Shown: positions 36,959-46,610, numbered from the stretch's first letter. The stretch: DNA of 64,000 nt from JBGPHT01 sp041484525 (GCA_041484525.1 JBGPHT010000023.1:1-64000), one strand, 5' to 3'. Program-made: numbers and translations. Notes: generated from the sequence alone by a model not told the origin.

Positions 36959-38796
36959 CGCACTCCTCCCGTGACCGCGACCATGGCCACGATCACCAGC
37001 ACCGAGCCGAACAGAATCCAGCCGGCGTAGCTGCGGATATTGCCGGATTGCAGTAACCGAAGAACGCTGCCGACGTTGCGGGCGCGCGCGCCGATGCCGT
37101 TCACGGCGCCATCGATCAGGCCCGCGTCGACGCCCTTCCACAGCACGGCGCGCGAGCCGTTGACTACGGGTTTGACGATGGTCGCGTCGTAGATCTCATC
37201 CACGAAGTATTTGTTATAGACGACGGTGTACAGCCATCTAACGCTGGAGGCCAGCGAGTCGGCCATGCCGGGCTTGGCGACATACATGACGTACGCGATG
37301 AGAATACCGAGCAGGCCCGCGGCCGTCGAAATCACCATGAGGGTCATATCTTCCGGCACTTCCATCGCGGGGAAGATCGTGCCGAGGAATTCCGGAACCT
37401 TGAACAGGAATCCGCCGGCGACTGAGAGCAGCGCCAGAATGACGAGCGGGATCAGCATCACGGGCGGCGATTCGTGCGGATGCTCGTGGCCGCGGTATTC
37501 GCCGAAAAACGTCATGAACATCGCGCGGAAAACGTAGAACGCGGTCAGGCCGGCGGTGATGGTGCCGAGCCAGTAGATCCAGGGTGCGTGATGGTACGCG
37601 GCGAGGAGGATGGCGTCTTTGCTGAAGAAGCCGGCGAACGGCGGCACGCCCGAGATGGCGACGGCGGCGCACATCATGGTCAGAAACGTCCACTTGATGT
37701 ACTTGCGCAGGCCGCCCATGTTTCGCATGTCCTGCTCGCCCGAGAGGGCGTGAATCACGGACCCGGAACCCAGGAAGAGCAGTGCCTTGAAGAACGCGTG
37801 GGTCATCAGGTGGTAGATGCCGGCGGAAAACGCGCCGACGCCGACGCCGACAAACATGTAGCCCAACTGCGAAACCGTGGAGTAGGCGAAGACTTTCTTG
37901 ATATCGTTCTGCGCCAGTCCGATGGTGGCCGCGAAGAAGGCGGTCGCGATCCCGATATACGCAATGATGTCCATCGCCGCCGGGGCGTGCGTGTAAATGA
38001 CCCACGAGCGCGCCGTCATGTAGACGCCGGCCGTGACCATGGTGGCGGCGTGGATCAGCGCGGATACGGGCGTGGGGCCCGCCATCGCGTCCGGCAACCA
38101 CACGTAGAGCGGAAGCTGCGCCGACTTACCGCAGGCGCCGACCATCAGCAGGATGCCGATCCAGAACAGCACGTTCTCCGGCGCGCCCGCGGCCTGCTGG
38201 AACACCGTGCCGAAATCGAGCGAGCCGAATTGCTTCACCATCATGAAAATCGCGAGCGAGAATCCGAAGTCGCCGATCCGGTTCACGATGAACGCCTTGT
38301 TGCCGGCGTTGGTGGCGAATTTCTTATCGAAGTAGAACCCGATCAGCAGGTAGCTGCAGAGGCCCACGCCCTCCCACCCGACGAACAGCACCAGGTAGTT
38401 CGCGGCCAGCACCAGCACCAGCATGAAAAACATGAAGAGGTTGAGGTAGGCGAAGAATCGGTAGTAGCCTCCCTCGTGCGCCATGTAGCCGACGGAATAA
38501 ATGTGGATGAGCGAACCGATGCCGGTGACCACCAGCAGCATGATGACGGTGAGCCGGTCGATGGCGAAATCGCAATTCACGCTGAAGGCGCCGCTCTGGA
38601 TCCACGTGAAGTAGTGCTCGGTGTGGGCGGTGTTGAGGTCGCCCAGGCCGAAAATGGTTTTGAGCACCCAGGCGAAAGAGAGCACGACAGAGCCGACGGC
38701 GACGGCGTCGATCGCCGTCTTGGAGAAGCGGCGGCCAAAGAGGCCGTTGATGAGGAAGCCTGCGAGCGGGAGTATCGGTATGAGCCAGAGTTGCAT
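36955..38796 (-). CDS. nuoL: NADH-quinone oxidoreductase subunit L
   Basis: A 613-aa subunit with the long amphipathic C-terminal helix that spans the membrane arm. Recognisable blocks are FVGWEGVGLCSYLLIGFYFD, LPLYVWLPDAMAGPTPVSAL and FAYSTVSQLGYMFVGVGVG. The C-terminal arm ends IRSYAGWILFGSVLVIVA. A 90-bp palindrome lies in the gap of about 130 bp to nuoK upstream. Confidence 0.97.
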   Translation of the reverse strand: MQLWLIPILPLAGFLINGLFGRRFSKTAIDAVAVGSVVLSFAWVLKTIFGLGDLNTAHTEHYFTWIQSGAFSVNCDFAIDRLTVIMLLVVTGIGSLIHIYSVGYMAHEGGYYRFFAYLNLFMFFMLVLVLAANYLVLFVGWEGVGLCSYLLIGFYFDKKFATNAGNKAFIVNRIGDFGFSLAIFMMVKQFGSLDFGTVFQQAAGAPENVLFWIGILLMVGACGKSAQLPLYVWLPDAMAGPTPVSALIHAATMVTAGVYMTARSWVIYTHAPAAMDIIAYIGIATAFFAATIGLAQNDIKKVFAYSTVSQLGYMFVGVGVGAFSAGIYHLMTHAFFKALLFLGSGSVIHALSGEQDMRNMGGLRKYIKWTFLTMMCAAVAISGVPPFAGFFSKDAILLAAYHHAPWIYWLGTITAGLTAFYVFRAMFMTFFGEYRGHEHPHESPPVMLIPLVILALLSVAGGFLFKVPEFLGTIFPAMEVPEDMTLMVISTAAGLLGILIAYVMYVAKPGMADSLASSVRWLYTVVYNKYFVDEIYDATIVKPVVNGSRAVLWKGVDAGLIDGAVNGIGARARNVGSVLRLLQSGNIRSYAGWILFGSVLVIVAMVAVTGGVR

Positions 38797-38824
38797 TAGC
38801 GTGCGTTTGGTTGAAGGGCTTTAT

Positions 38825-38914
38825 TCACTGCCGAGACGCCGAGATCGCCGAGAGCACAAAGATCGTCGGCACCCTTTCCCAGTTTTCTCGGCGATCTCGG
38901 CGTCTCGGCGGTGA
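38825..38914. repeat. Palindromic repeat in the nuoK-nuoL gap
   Basis: A long inverted repeat: CGAGACGCCGAGATCGCCGA on the left and its near-perfect complement on the right, enclosing about 24 bp. It is about 90 bp in total and closely related to the copy at 44306-44395. The two share the stems and the trailing CTTTTTCTCA. In the nuo mRNA it would fold into a very stable hairpin. Confidence 0.85.
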
Positions 38915-38926
38915 ACATTCTTTTTC

Positions 38927-39235
38927 TCAGTTCTTCATCGAGTTCACATCATCGATATTCAGCGTCGAACGATTCTTATAAACGGTCAGGATAATTGCGA
39001 GACCCACTGCCGCCTCCGCCGCAGCTACCACCATCACGAAGAAAGTGAAGAGGTGGCCGTTCACCTGTTTGAGTTGATAGGAAAATGTGACGAAGCTCAG
39101 GTTGACGGCGTTCAGCATCAGCTCGATCGACATGAAGACCGTGATGATGTTGCGGCGGAAAAGAAAGCCGGCTACGCCGAGCGAGAACAGTACGGCGCTC
39201 AGAATCAGGAACCAGGAAATCGGAACGGCGTTCAT
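38927..39235 (-). CDS. nuoK: NADH-quinone oxidoreductase subunit K
   Basis: A 102-aa three-helix subunit. Conserved glutamates sit in VFMSIELMLNAVNLSFV and VAAAEAAVGLAIILTVYKN. The length is standard. Its ATG is one base from the stop of nuoJ upstream. The 3' side leads into the palindrome before nuoL. Confidence 0.97.
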   Translation of the reverse strand: MNAVPISWFLILSAVLFSLGVAGFLFRRNIITVFMSIELMLNAVNLSFVTFSYQLKQVNGHLFTFFVMVVAAAEAAVGLAIILTVYKNRSTLNIDDVNSMKN

Positions 39236-39236
39236 C

Positions 39237-39737
39237 TTAGTCCAGCTCCTTTCGCGCCAGGACGATCGCGCCCAGGATGGCGATCAGAATCAGAATCGAA
39301 GTCGCTTCGAAGGGCAGCAGGTAGGTGGTGAAGAGCGCGCGGCCGATATCGCGGGCGGTTCCGCCGGTGAAGCCGCCGAAGTGAACGGTCACGTCCTGGC
39401 GGAAAAGCCGCTGCACGTAGTAGGCGAGCAGCCCGAGGAAAGCCATCAGCAGCGGTACGCCCAGCAAGCTCACCATGAAAGATCGCCCGCGGCGGGATTC
39501 GGCGCCGGCGTTGAGCAGCATGATGACGAAGACGAACAGCACCATGACTGCGCCGGCGTAGACAATGACCTGTGCGGCGGCGATGAACTCGGCGCCCAGC
39601 AGCAGGTAGAGAATGGCCAGCGAGCCCATGACGCCGACGAGTGAGACGGCGCTCGAAATCGGGTGCGACTGCACCACCACATTGATGGCGCAGAGCACCG
39701 CGATCGTGGCGAAAACGAGGAAGAGAATGACGTCCAT
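39237..39737 (-). CDS. nuoJ: NADH-quinone oxidoreductase subunit J
   Basis: A 166-aa five-helix membrane subunit; GAEFIAAAQVIVYAGAVMVL is the NuoJ signature. I chose MDVILFLVFATIAV at 39737, one base after the nuoH stop; an ATG 18 bases further up overlaps nuoH. In most bacteria nuoI stands between nuoH and nuoJ; here there is no room for it. Confidence 0.96.
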   Translation of the reverse strand: MDVILFLVFATIAVLCAINVVVQSHPISSAVSLVGVMGSLAILYLLLGAEFIAAAQVIVYAGAVMVLFVFVIMLLNAGAESRRGRSFMVSLLGVPLLMAFLGLLAYYVQRLFRQDVTVHFGGFTGGTARDIGRALFTTYLLPFEATSILILIAILGAIVLARKELD

Positions 39738-39738
39738 G

Positions 39739-40920
39739 TCAGGAAAACCAGGCAACCAGAAAGCCGGTCACCAGCAGATTCAAGACCGCCACCGGGAAGA
39801 GAAACTTCCAGGCGAAGCCCATGAGTTGGTCGTAGCGGAAGCGCGGCAGGGTGCCGCGAATCCACATGAAGGCGAAAAGGATGAGGCCGGTTTTCGCGCA
39901 GAACCAGAACAGCGGCAGCAGCCAGCTCTGCACCATCGGCAGCAGAAATACGGCTGCGATGATGAGGAAGATCGCTCCGAAAGCCGGCAGCGTCAATCGA
40001 TCGCGGCGGCGCGCCGGGTGCAGGCCGTGGTAGAGCGCCACCACGCCAGCGGTCGCGAAGATCACCACGGGAACAAAGCTCGATCCGTACGGCGTGGGCC
40101 AGAGCGCGTCCCAGCCGCCGAGGAAAAGCAGCACCGCCATGCAGCTAACCGTGATCATGTTGGCGTACTCAGCCATGAAGAACGACGCGAACTTCATGCT
40201 GCTGTACTCGGTGTGGAACCCGGCCACGAGTTCGTTTTCCGCCTCGGGAAGATCGAACGGCACGCGGTTGGTCTCGGCGAAGGCGGCGATCAGAAAAATG
40301 CAGAAGCTCACCACTTGCGGAAACGGGCCGCGGAAAAGATTCCAGTGCCAAAAGCCGCCGAGTTGCGTGCCCACCAGGTCGCGCAGGCTGAGCGTGTTCG
40401 AAAGCAGTAGCGGCGCAGCGATGGAGAGCGACATCGGCAGCTCGTAGCTGATCATCTGCGCGGAGCTGCGCAACCCGCCGAGCAGCGAGTATTTATTGTT
40501 GGACGCCCAGCCGGCGAGCGCGATGCCGTACACGCCCATCGAGGAGACGGCGAGGATGAAGAGCACGCCGATGTTGAGGTCGGTGAGTTGCATCCAGGTC
40601 TGGTAGCCGGCGACCTCGATCATGGGCCCGAACGGAATCACGGAAATCGAAAGCAGCGCCATCGTGATCGCGAGGAAGGGCGCCGCCAGGTACAGCGGCT
40701 TGTTCACGTAGGGCGGAACCAGATCTTCCTTGGTGATGAGTTTGATGACGTCGGCGAGCGGCTGCAGCAGGCCGTGCGGGCCGACGCGATACGGTCCGGG
40801 GCGCACCTGAATGTGCGCAATCACCTTGCGCTCCACCCACTGCAGATAGGCCAGCGTGGTCATCAGGACGGCGAACACCACCGCGGTCTTGATGAGGCTG
40901 ATGACGATAAACGAGTCCAT
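39739..40920 (-). CDS. nuoH: NADH-quinone oxidoreductase subunit H
   Basis: A 393-aa membrane subunit at the quinone site. Hallmark blocks are VERKVIAHIQVRPGPYRVGP, SNNKYSLLGGLRSSAQMISY and ETNRVPFDLPEAENELVAGF. The ATG at 40920 directly abuts the nuoG stop. Length is slightly larger than E. coli NuoH (325), mainly from an extended loop near residues 300-330. Confidence 0.97.
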   Translation of the reverse strand: MDSFIVISLIKTAVVFAVLMTTLAYLQWVERKVIAHIQVRPGPYRVGPHGLLQPLADVIKLITKEDLVPPYVNKPLYLAAPFLAITMALLSISVIPFGPMIEVAGYQTWMQLTDLNIGVLFILAVSSMGVYGIALAGWASNNKYSLLGGLRSSAQMISYELPMSLSIAAPLLLSNTLSLRDLVGTQLGGFWHWNLFRGPFPQVVSFCIFLIAAFAETNRVPFDLPEAENELVAGFHTEYSSMKFASFFMAEYANMITVSCMAVLLFLGGWDALWPTPYGSSFVPVVIFATAGVVALYHGLHPARRRDRLTLPAFGAIFLIIAAVFLLPMVQSWLLPLFWFCAKTGLILFAFMWIRGTLPRFRYDQLMGFAWKFLFPVAVLNLLVTGFLVAWFS

Positions 40921-42975
40921 TTAGCGGCTCGACCGGCCTTCCACAACTGTGTTCAGAACCTTAGAGTAGCGCCCTAGCGTGCCCGACGCGAACAGACCGT
41001 TGTGGTCGGAGCGCACCAGGTCGGGCCGATTCTCGACGGAGATGCGGCCGTTGACCGGCATCGTCTGGGCGGCCCCGCCGGTCGAGATCGCCGGCGCGGG
41101 GATATCGTAACCGCGGACGGTTTTGCGGATCTCGTCGAACACGACGTCCGGCAGCCACGGTCCGAGTGCCGCGGCGGCTCCCAATTCACGCGCGATGAAG
41201 CCCATGATTTCGAGATCCGGCTTGGCGCCCATGGTGTTGATGGCGCGCTTCAGGCGCTGCACTTCGCCGGTGACGTTGGTGACGGTCCCGTTCTTCTCGT
41301 AGGCGGACGCGGCCGGCAGGACGACGTCGGCCTGTGCCGCGGTCTCGGTGAGGAACATGTCCTGCACCACGAGGAATCCGGCCTTGCGCGACGCGCCGGT
41401 CCGCAGCGGATTGGCGCCGACCACCCACAGTACGTCGAGGCCGGCCGCGAGCATTTCGTCGAGATGCATGCCCGCTTGGCCCGAAGGCTTGTAGCCGGGA
41501 AGCAACTCGGGCGTGAGCCCCATATCCACCGCGCCGCGCGAGTTCGAATAATCCACCAGCGCGATGTATTTCACCGGGATGCCGAGCGATTCGCCGAAGT
41601 CCACCAGCTTTCGGATATCGTCGCCTTTGAAGGAGTCGTCGAAGAGGATGACGAGCTCGGGCTCCGTCTTAAGCTTGTCGCGCAGCGATTCGTAATCGCG
41701 GCCGCGGACCACGGCTGCGGCGTATTTGTCCTCGCGCACCGGCTTCTCGGTCACCACATAGATGCGAGCCTGATGATGCCGGTAGTTGGCGCGCAACTGA
41801 AAGCTCAGCAGCGGATGCTCGAGCGCGAGATCAGCCCCGAGGACCAGCGCCGCCTTGCGATCATAAAGATCCGCCACCGTGGCAAGCTGGCCCGCGCGCC
41901 CCGAGAGCGCATCCAGCAGCGTCACCACATCGCCCGTCTGATGATGATCGATGTTGTTAGTCCGCAGCACGCCCCGCGCGAACTTCTGTAAATAGAAGTT
42001 CTCTTCATTGGTCGTGTGGTTCGACCCAATGACGCCAAAGCTGCCGCCATCGGCCTGCGTCTTCTTGAATTTCTCCGCCACCGTCTGCAACGCTTCCGAC
42101 CACGAGACTTCCTGTAGAGTGCCGTTCTTCCTCACCAGCGGCGCTTGCAGACGCTCCGCGTGATCGTAGAAATCGAAAGCGTAGCGCCCCTTGATGCAGA
42201 GGAACTCGCCGTTGATGCCGGAGCGATCCCGATTATTGCCGCGCAGGATGCGGTCGTTGCGCGTGCCGAGAGTCGTCTTGCAGCCGTCGCCGCAGTGCGT
42301 GCAGATGGTGCCGACGTGCGTCATCTCCCAGGGACGCGTCTGGTAGCGGTAGGCGCCGCTGGTGAGCGCGCCCACCGGGCAGATGTCGATGCAGGCGCCG
42401 CACTCGTCGCATTCCAGGTGGTCGCCGACGTTGGGAGCGATCTCGGAAAAGGCGCCGCGATTGACTACGCCCAGCGCGCCCACGCCCATGCCTTCATTGC
42501 AAATTCGCACGCAACGGAAGCACAGGATGCAGCGCGGCGCATCGAAAAAGACCACCGGGGAGTATTGTTTCTCGGGCGTGTGGATTTTGGTTTCGGTATA
42601 GCGGCTCTCGCCCGCGCCGTAGCGGAACACCATGTCCTGCAGCTCGCACTCGCCGCCCTTGTCGCACACCGGACAATCCAGCGGATGATTGGTGAGCAGG
42701 AACTCGAGCGTGTATTTGCGCGCCTGCGCCACCTGCGCGGTCTCGGAGCGCACCACCATTCCCTCGGCCACGGGAAGCGTGCATGCCGTCATCATCTTCG
42801 GCATCTTCTCCACTTCCACCAGGCACATGCGGCAGGCGGCCTGGAGAGTCAGGCCTTCGTAATAGCAGAACGCCGGGATCTCGATTCCGACCTGCTTGGC
42901 GGCATCGATGACCAGCATCCCGGCGGGGGCCTGGACTTCGCGGCCGTCGATCGTGAGTTTGACTAAGTCAGGCAT
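40921..42975 (-). CDS. nuoG: NADH-quinone oxidoreductase subunit G (iron-sulfur)
   Basis: A 684-aa peripheral-arm subunit. The N-terminus has a [2Fe-2S] ferredoxin domain (CYYEGLTLQAACRMCLVEVE). Next are the His-ligated cluster HPLDCPVCDKGGECELQD and two [4Fe-4S] motifs, CILCFRCVRIC and CDECGACIDICPVGAL. A molybdopterin-oxidoreductase-like domain starts with CTHCGDGCKT. It is shorter than E. coli NuoG (about 900 aa), the common form. It overlaps nuoF by 8 nt. Confidence 0.96.
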   Translation of the reverse strand: MPDLVKLTIDGREVQAPAGMLVIDAAKQVGIEIPAFCYYEGLTLQAACRMCLVEVEKMPKMMTACTLPVAEGMVVRSETAQVAQARKYTLEFLLTNHPLDCPVCDKGGECELQDMVFRYGAGESRYTETKIHTPEKQYSPVVFFDAPRCILCFRCVRICNEGMGVGALGVVNRGAFSEIAPNVGDHLECDECGACIDICPVGALTSGAYRYQTRPWEMTHVGTICTHCGDGCKTTLGTRNDRILRGNNRDRSGINGEFLCIKGRYAFDFYDHAERLQAPLVRKNGTLQEVSWSEALQTVAEKFKKTQADGGSFGVIGSNHTTNEENFYLQKFARGVLRTNNIDHHQTGDVVTLLDALSGRAGQLATVADLYDRKAALVLGADLALEHPLLSFQLRANYRHHQARIYVVTEKPVREDKYAAAVVRGRDYESLRDKLKTEPELVILFDDSFKGDDIRKLVDFGESLGIPVKYIALVDYSNSRGAVDMGLTPELLPGYKPSGQAGMHLDEMLAAGLDVLWVVGANPLRTGASRKAGFLVVQDMFLTETAAQADVVLPAASAYEKNGTVTNVTGEVQRLKRAINTMGAKPDLEIMGFIARELGAAAALGPWLPDVVFDEIRKTVRGYDIPAPAISTGGAAQTMPVNGRISVENRPDLVRSDHNGLFASGTLGRYSKVLNTVVEGRSSR

Positions 42976-44281
42976 TCAGCAACACCGGGGACCGCTCATA
43001 CGGACACGGTTTTCCATTCAAGTGATCTTCAAATTCGTGGCGGAACTTTTCGACGATGGAGATCGTGGGCAGCGCGGCCGCATCGCCCAGCGGGCAAAAC
43101 GTCCGTCCCAGCATGTTCTTCGCGAGATCGCCGATCAGGTTGATGTCGTTGCGCGTCCCGCCGCCTTCGTGGAAGCGGGTGAGAATCTTCTTCAGCCACG
43201 TGGTGCCCTCACGGCACGGAATGCACCAGCCGCAGCTTTCGTGCGCGTAGAACCGCATGATGCGCAGCGCCGCTTTCACCATGCAAGTCTGGTCGTCGAT
43301 GACGATCACGCCGCCCGAGCCGAGCATGGATTTGCGGCTCGCCATGGAATCGTAGTCCATGGTGGCGCCTTCCAATTCCTGCGCCGTCAGCACCGGGCAC
43401 GACGATCCACCGGGAATGAACGCCTTCAGCCTATTGCCATTCCGGATACCACCGCCGACCTCTTCGATCATCTGCTTCACGGGGAAGCCGAGGCGCAGTT
43501 CGTAAACGCCCGGCCGGTTTACGTGGCCCGTCAGGCACGTCAATTTGGTTCCACCGGCTTTGGGAATGCCGAGATCGGCGAACGCCTTTCCGCCGTTGAG
43601 CAGGATGGGCGGGACGGCGCAATACGTCTCAACGTTGTTGAGAATGGTGGGGCACTGGAACGCACCCACCACCGCCGGAAAGGGCGGCCGGATACGCGGG
43701 ATGCCGCGTTTGCCTTCGAGCGATTCGAGCAGCGCCGATTCTTCGCCGCACTCGTAAGCGCCCGCGCCGGTGTGCGTGTAGAGCTCGAAATCGAAGCCCG
43801 TGCCCTGAATGTTTTTGCCGAGCCAGCCCTTGTCGTACGCTTCCGCGATAGCTTTGTCGAGGACCTCGATCAGGTAGCGGTATTCGCCGCGTACATAGAT
43901 GTAGCCGGCGTGCGCATCCACTGCGAGACCGGCAATCAGGCAGCCCTCGATCAACTGGTGCGGATCGTTTTCGATCAGGACGCGGTCTTTGCAGGTGCCC
44001 GGTTCGCTCTCGTCGGCGTTGACTACGATGTACTTCGGCTTGGGCGAAGTGCGCGGTACGAAGCTCCACTTCATTCCCGTCGGGAAGCCGGCGCCGCCGC
44101 GGCCGCGAAGATTCGAGGCCTTCACTTCTTCGATGATCTCTTCGGGCTTCATGCCCGCGGCTTTACGGAAGGCTTTGTAGCCGTCGTTCGCCAGGTACGT
44201 GTCGATGGATGCCGAGTCCGGCAAGCCGAAGCGGCGGGTGAGCACCTTGGTTTCGAGCGGGCTAGGTTCGTTGTAGAGCAT
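42968..44281 (-). CDS. nuoF: NADH-quinone oxidoreductase subunit F (NADH/FMN binding)
   Basis: A 437-aa flavoprotein oxidising NADH. It shows the NADH/FMN block LRGRGGAGFPTGMKWSFVP, the Gly-rich HTGAGAYECGEESALLESLE and the N3 cluster motif SCGWCIPCREGT, with the fourth Cys in RTFCPLGDAA. The ATG at 44281 is preceded by about 126 bp of gap that contains a palindromic repeat. Length is normal. Confidence 0.97.
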   Translation of the reverse strand: MLYNEPSPLETKVLTRRFGLPDSASIDTYLANDGYKAFRKAAGMKPEEIIEEVKASNLRGRGGAGFPTGMKWSFVPRTSPKPKYIVVNADESEPGTCKDRVLIENDPHQLIEGCLIAGLAVDAHAGYIYVRGEYRYLIEVLDKAIAEAYDKGWLGKNIQGTGFDFELYTHTGAGAYECGEESALLESLEGKRGIPRIRPPFPAVVGAFQCPTILNNVETYCAVPPILLNGGKAFADLGIPKAGGTKLTCLTGHVNRPGVYELRLGFPVKQMIEEVGGGIRNGNRLKAFIPGGSSCPVLTAQELEGATMDYDSMASRKSMLGSGGVIVIDDQTCMVKAALRIMRFYAHESCGWCIPCREGTTWLKKILTRFHEGGGTRNDINLIGDLAKNMLGRTFCPLGDAAALPTISIVEKFRHEFEDHLNGKPCPYERSPVLLNA

Positions 44282-44305
44282 TTTAGTGGGCTTGCAAAAG
44301 AGGAT

Positions 44306-44395
44306 TCACCGCCGAGACGCCGAGATCGCTGAGAACACAAAAATCAGAAAGCCAATTCGTTAGTCTTCTCGGCGTTCTCGGCGTCTCGGCGGTGA
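44306..44395. repeat. Palindromic repeat in the nuoE-nuoF gap
   Basis: A second copy of the element at 38825-38914: left stem TCACCGCCGAGACGCCGAG and its complement on the right with a few mismatches further in, loop about 30 bp. The 20 outer bases pair perfectly. Its loop differs from the other copy, while the stems and downstream CTTTTTCTCA are shared. Both sit between nuo genes on the minus strand. Confidence 0.85.
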
Positions 44396-44407
44396 GCATA
44401 CTTTTTC

Positions 44408-44887
44408 TCATCTCCTCGCCAGACTCTCCAGCAATTGATCGAGCTTCTTCGCCGTCACGGCGTGATGGAAATCGTAGTTCACCTGGACAGCAGGCGCCCA
44501 CGAGCACGCCCCGATACACTCCACTTCTTCCAGCGAAAACTGCCCGTCGGCAGTCACTTCCTTATGCCCGACGCCGAGCTTTTTGCAGGCGTGCTCCCAC
44601 AGTTTGTCTCCGTCGTGCAGCAGGCAACTGATGTTGGTGCAGATCTGGACGTGGTACTTCCCGAGCGGCTTGCGATGCAGCATCGAGTAGTAAGAGAGCA
44701 CCTCGTTCACCTGCAAGGGCGTCACGCTCACGCGGCGTGCGACCTCGTCGATCAGCTCATCGGTGCAGCAGCCGATTTCGTCCTGCGCATAGAGGAGCAT
44801 CGGGATCATCGCCGAGCGCTGCCGTCCCGGCGGATAGCTCTTCAGCAGTTTTTCAAACCGGGCTTCCAGTTGTGGTGAAAATGTCAT
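44408..44887 (-). CDS. nuoE: NADH-quinone oxidoreductase subunit E
   Basis: A 159-aa [2Fe-2S] subunit. The cluster Cys occur as CTNISC and later ECIGACSWAP, about 35 residues apart, the thioredoxin-like ferredoxin layout. The N-terminal half is helical (PQLEARFEKLLKSYPPG). The start MTFSPQLE at 44887 lies 10 nt after the nuoD stop; an upstream in-frame ATG at 44923 overlaps nuoD. Confidence 0.96.
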   Translation of the reverse strand: MTFSPQLEARFEKLLKSYPPGRQRSAMIPMLLYAQDEIGCCTDELIDEVARRVSVTPLQVNEVLSYYSMLHRKPLGKYHVQICTNISCLLHDGDKLWEHACKKLGVGHKEVTADGQFSLEEVECIGACSWAPAVQVNYDFHHAVTAKKLDQLLESLARR

Positions 44888-44897
44888 GCGGTTGTTA

Positions 44898-46127
44898 TCA
44901 GCGATCCGTATCGCCCAGAACAAAATCCATGCTGCCGATGGAAGCGATCACATCCGCGATCAGGGTGCCTTCCACCATTTTAGGCACGGCCTGCAAGTTG
45001 CCGAAGCTCGGCGTGCGCATGTGGACGCGGTACGGCTTCGACGTCCCGTCGCTCACCAGGTAGAATCCCAGTTCGCCGCGCGGCGATTCGATCGTCTGGA
45101 AGACTTCGCCTTCGGGCACGCGGAAGCCCTCGGTCACGATCTTGAAGTGGTAGATCAGGGCCTCCATCTGGGTCTTCATCTTCTCGCGGTCGGGCAGCAC
45201 CACGTGCGGCGCGTCCGCTTTCCACGGCCCCGCGGGCATGCCTTCCATCGCCTGCCGGATGATGCGCGAGCTCTGCCGCATCTCCTCGATGCGCACCTGG
45301 TAACGCGCAAAGACATCGTTCTCGGTACGGGTAGGCACTTCGAAATCGAACTTTTCGTAGCTCGTGTAGGGCGCCGTCTTGCGGGCGTCAAGCTGCAGTC
45401 CGGCGGCGCGCAGCATGGGGCCGGTCACGCCCAGGTCGAGCATGTCCTCGAGCGAAATAAAGCCGATCCCCTGGGTGCGGCCGATCCAGATGGGGTTGTT
45501 CGTCAACAGATTCTCGTACTCGTCCACCTTGCTGGGGAAGCCGTCGATGAACTTCTTCACGCGCTGCTGCCAGCCGCGCGGCGGTTCGAGCGCCAGGCCG
45601 CCGATGCGGAAGTAGCTGGTCATCATCCGCTGGCCGGAGAACATCTCGAAGATGCGCAGAATGTCTTCGCGCTCGCGGAAGCAATAGAGGAAGACGCTCA
45701 TGGCGCCGATATCGATCGCGTGCGTGCCCAGCCACACCAGGTGGCTGTTGAGGCGGGTCAGCTCCGTCAGCATCACGCGCATCCACTGCGCGTGCGCCGG
45801 AATTTCGAGCGCCAGCAATTTTTCCGCGGCCAGGCACCAGCCCAGGTTCATCGAAAGCGGCGCCAGGTAATCCACGCGGTCGGTGAGCGTAACGGCCTGC
45901 TGGTAGTTTTTGACTTCGAACTCTTTTTCGATGCCGGTATGCAGGTAGCCGATGTCCGGCTGGCACTTCATGATGGTCTCGCCGTCGAGCTCCAGCAGCA
46001 GGCGCAGCACGCCGTGCGTGGAGGGGTGCTGCGGGCCCATGTTGAGAACCATGCGGCGCGGGCCGGTTTGTATCGGTTCGTCGCCTTCGACGGTGGCGGT
46101 AATTCCGGGGATGCCCGATTCACTCAT
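44898..46127 (-). CDS. nuoD: NADH-quinone oxidoreductase subunit D
   Basis: A 409-aa 49-kDa-type subunit lining the quinone pocket. Conserved blocks are MGPQHPSTHGVLRLLLELDG, DIGYLHTGIEKEFEVKNYQQ, LTELTRLNSHLVWLGTHAID and the C-terminal SIGSMDFVLGDTDR. I chose MSESGIPGITATVEG at 46127, two nt from the nuoC stop. It is separate from nuoC, unlike the fused nuoCD of enterobacteria. Confidence 0.97.
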   Translation of the reverse strand: MSESGIPGITATVEGDEPIQTGPRRMVLNMGPQHPSTHGVLRLLLELDGETIMKCQPDIGYLHTGIEKEFEVKNYQQAVTLTDRVDYLAPLSMNLGWCLAAEKLLALEIPAHAQWMRVMLTELTRLNSHLVWLGTHAIDIGAMSVFLYCFREREDILRIFEMFSGQRMMTSYFRIGGLALEPPRGWQQRVKKFIDGFPSKVDEYENLLTNNPIWIGRTQGIGFISLEDMLDLGVTGPMLRAAGLQLDARKTAPYTSYEKFDFEVPTRTENDVFARYQVRIEEMRQSSRIIRQAMEGMPAGPWKADAPHVVLPDREKMKTQMEALIYHFKIVTEGFRVPEGEVFQTIESPRGELGFYLVSDGTSKPYRVHMRTPSFGNLQAVPKMVEGTLIADVIASIGSMDFVLGDTDR

Positions 46128-46129
46128 GA

Positions 46130-46603
46130 CTAAGCTCTCGGCCCCGCGATCGGGTAATCTTTCCGCAGCGGATGGCCTTCCCAATCGTCAGGCAGCATGA
46201 TGCGGCGCAGGTCGGGGTGATTCACAAATCGGATTCCGAAGAGGTCGAAGACTTCGCGTTCGTACCAGCCGGCGGATCGCCAGACCGGCGTGACCGATTC
46301 GATGGCGGGATCTTCGCCGCGAACCCGGCACTTCAGGCGCACCCGCAGGTTCTGCTCGATATTGTGCAGATGGTAGACAACCTCGAAGCGAGGCTCGGCG
46401 GGGTAGCGGTCGACGGCGGTCACGCTGCTCAGCCGGATGAATTTCTGGTCGAACTTGAGAAAGCCGCAGACGCTGACGATTTTCCCAATGGCGATCTCGA
46501 GCGTCAGCTCGTTGAACTCGAATTTTCCGCCGGTGACGGCGTCGGCGTCAAACGCCTCCACTGCCGCCGCCACGGCGCGATCTCGCAGATTGTCGGGTAA
46601 CAT
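46130..46603 (-). CDS. nuoC: NADH-quinone oxidoreductase subunit C
   Basis: A 157-aa 30-kDa-type subunit. It shows the family signature SVTPVWRSAGWYEREVFDLF followed by GIRFVNHPDLRRIMLPDDWE. The start MLPDNLRDRAVAAAV at 46603 is 7 nt after the nuoA stop, leaving no space for nuoB, which normally lies between A and C. A longer in-frame open stretch to 46687 would overlap nuoA and is not needed. Confidence 0.96.
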   Translation of the reverse strand: MLPDNLRDRAVAAAVEAFDADAVTGGKFEFNELTLEIAIGKIVSVCGFLKFDQKFIRLSSVTAVDRYPAEPRFEVVYHLHNIEQNLRVRLKCRVRGEDPAIESVTPVWRSAGWYEREVFDLFGIRFVNHPDLRRIMLPDDWEGHPLRKDYPIAGPRA

Positions 46604-46610
46604 TCGAAGG

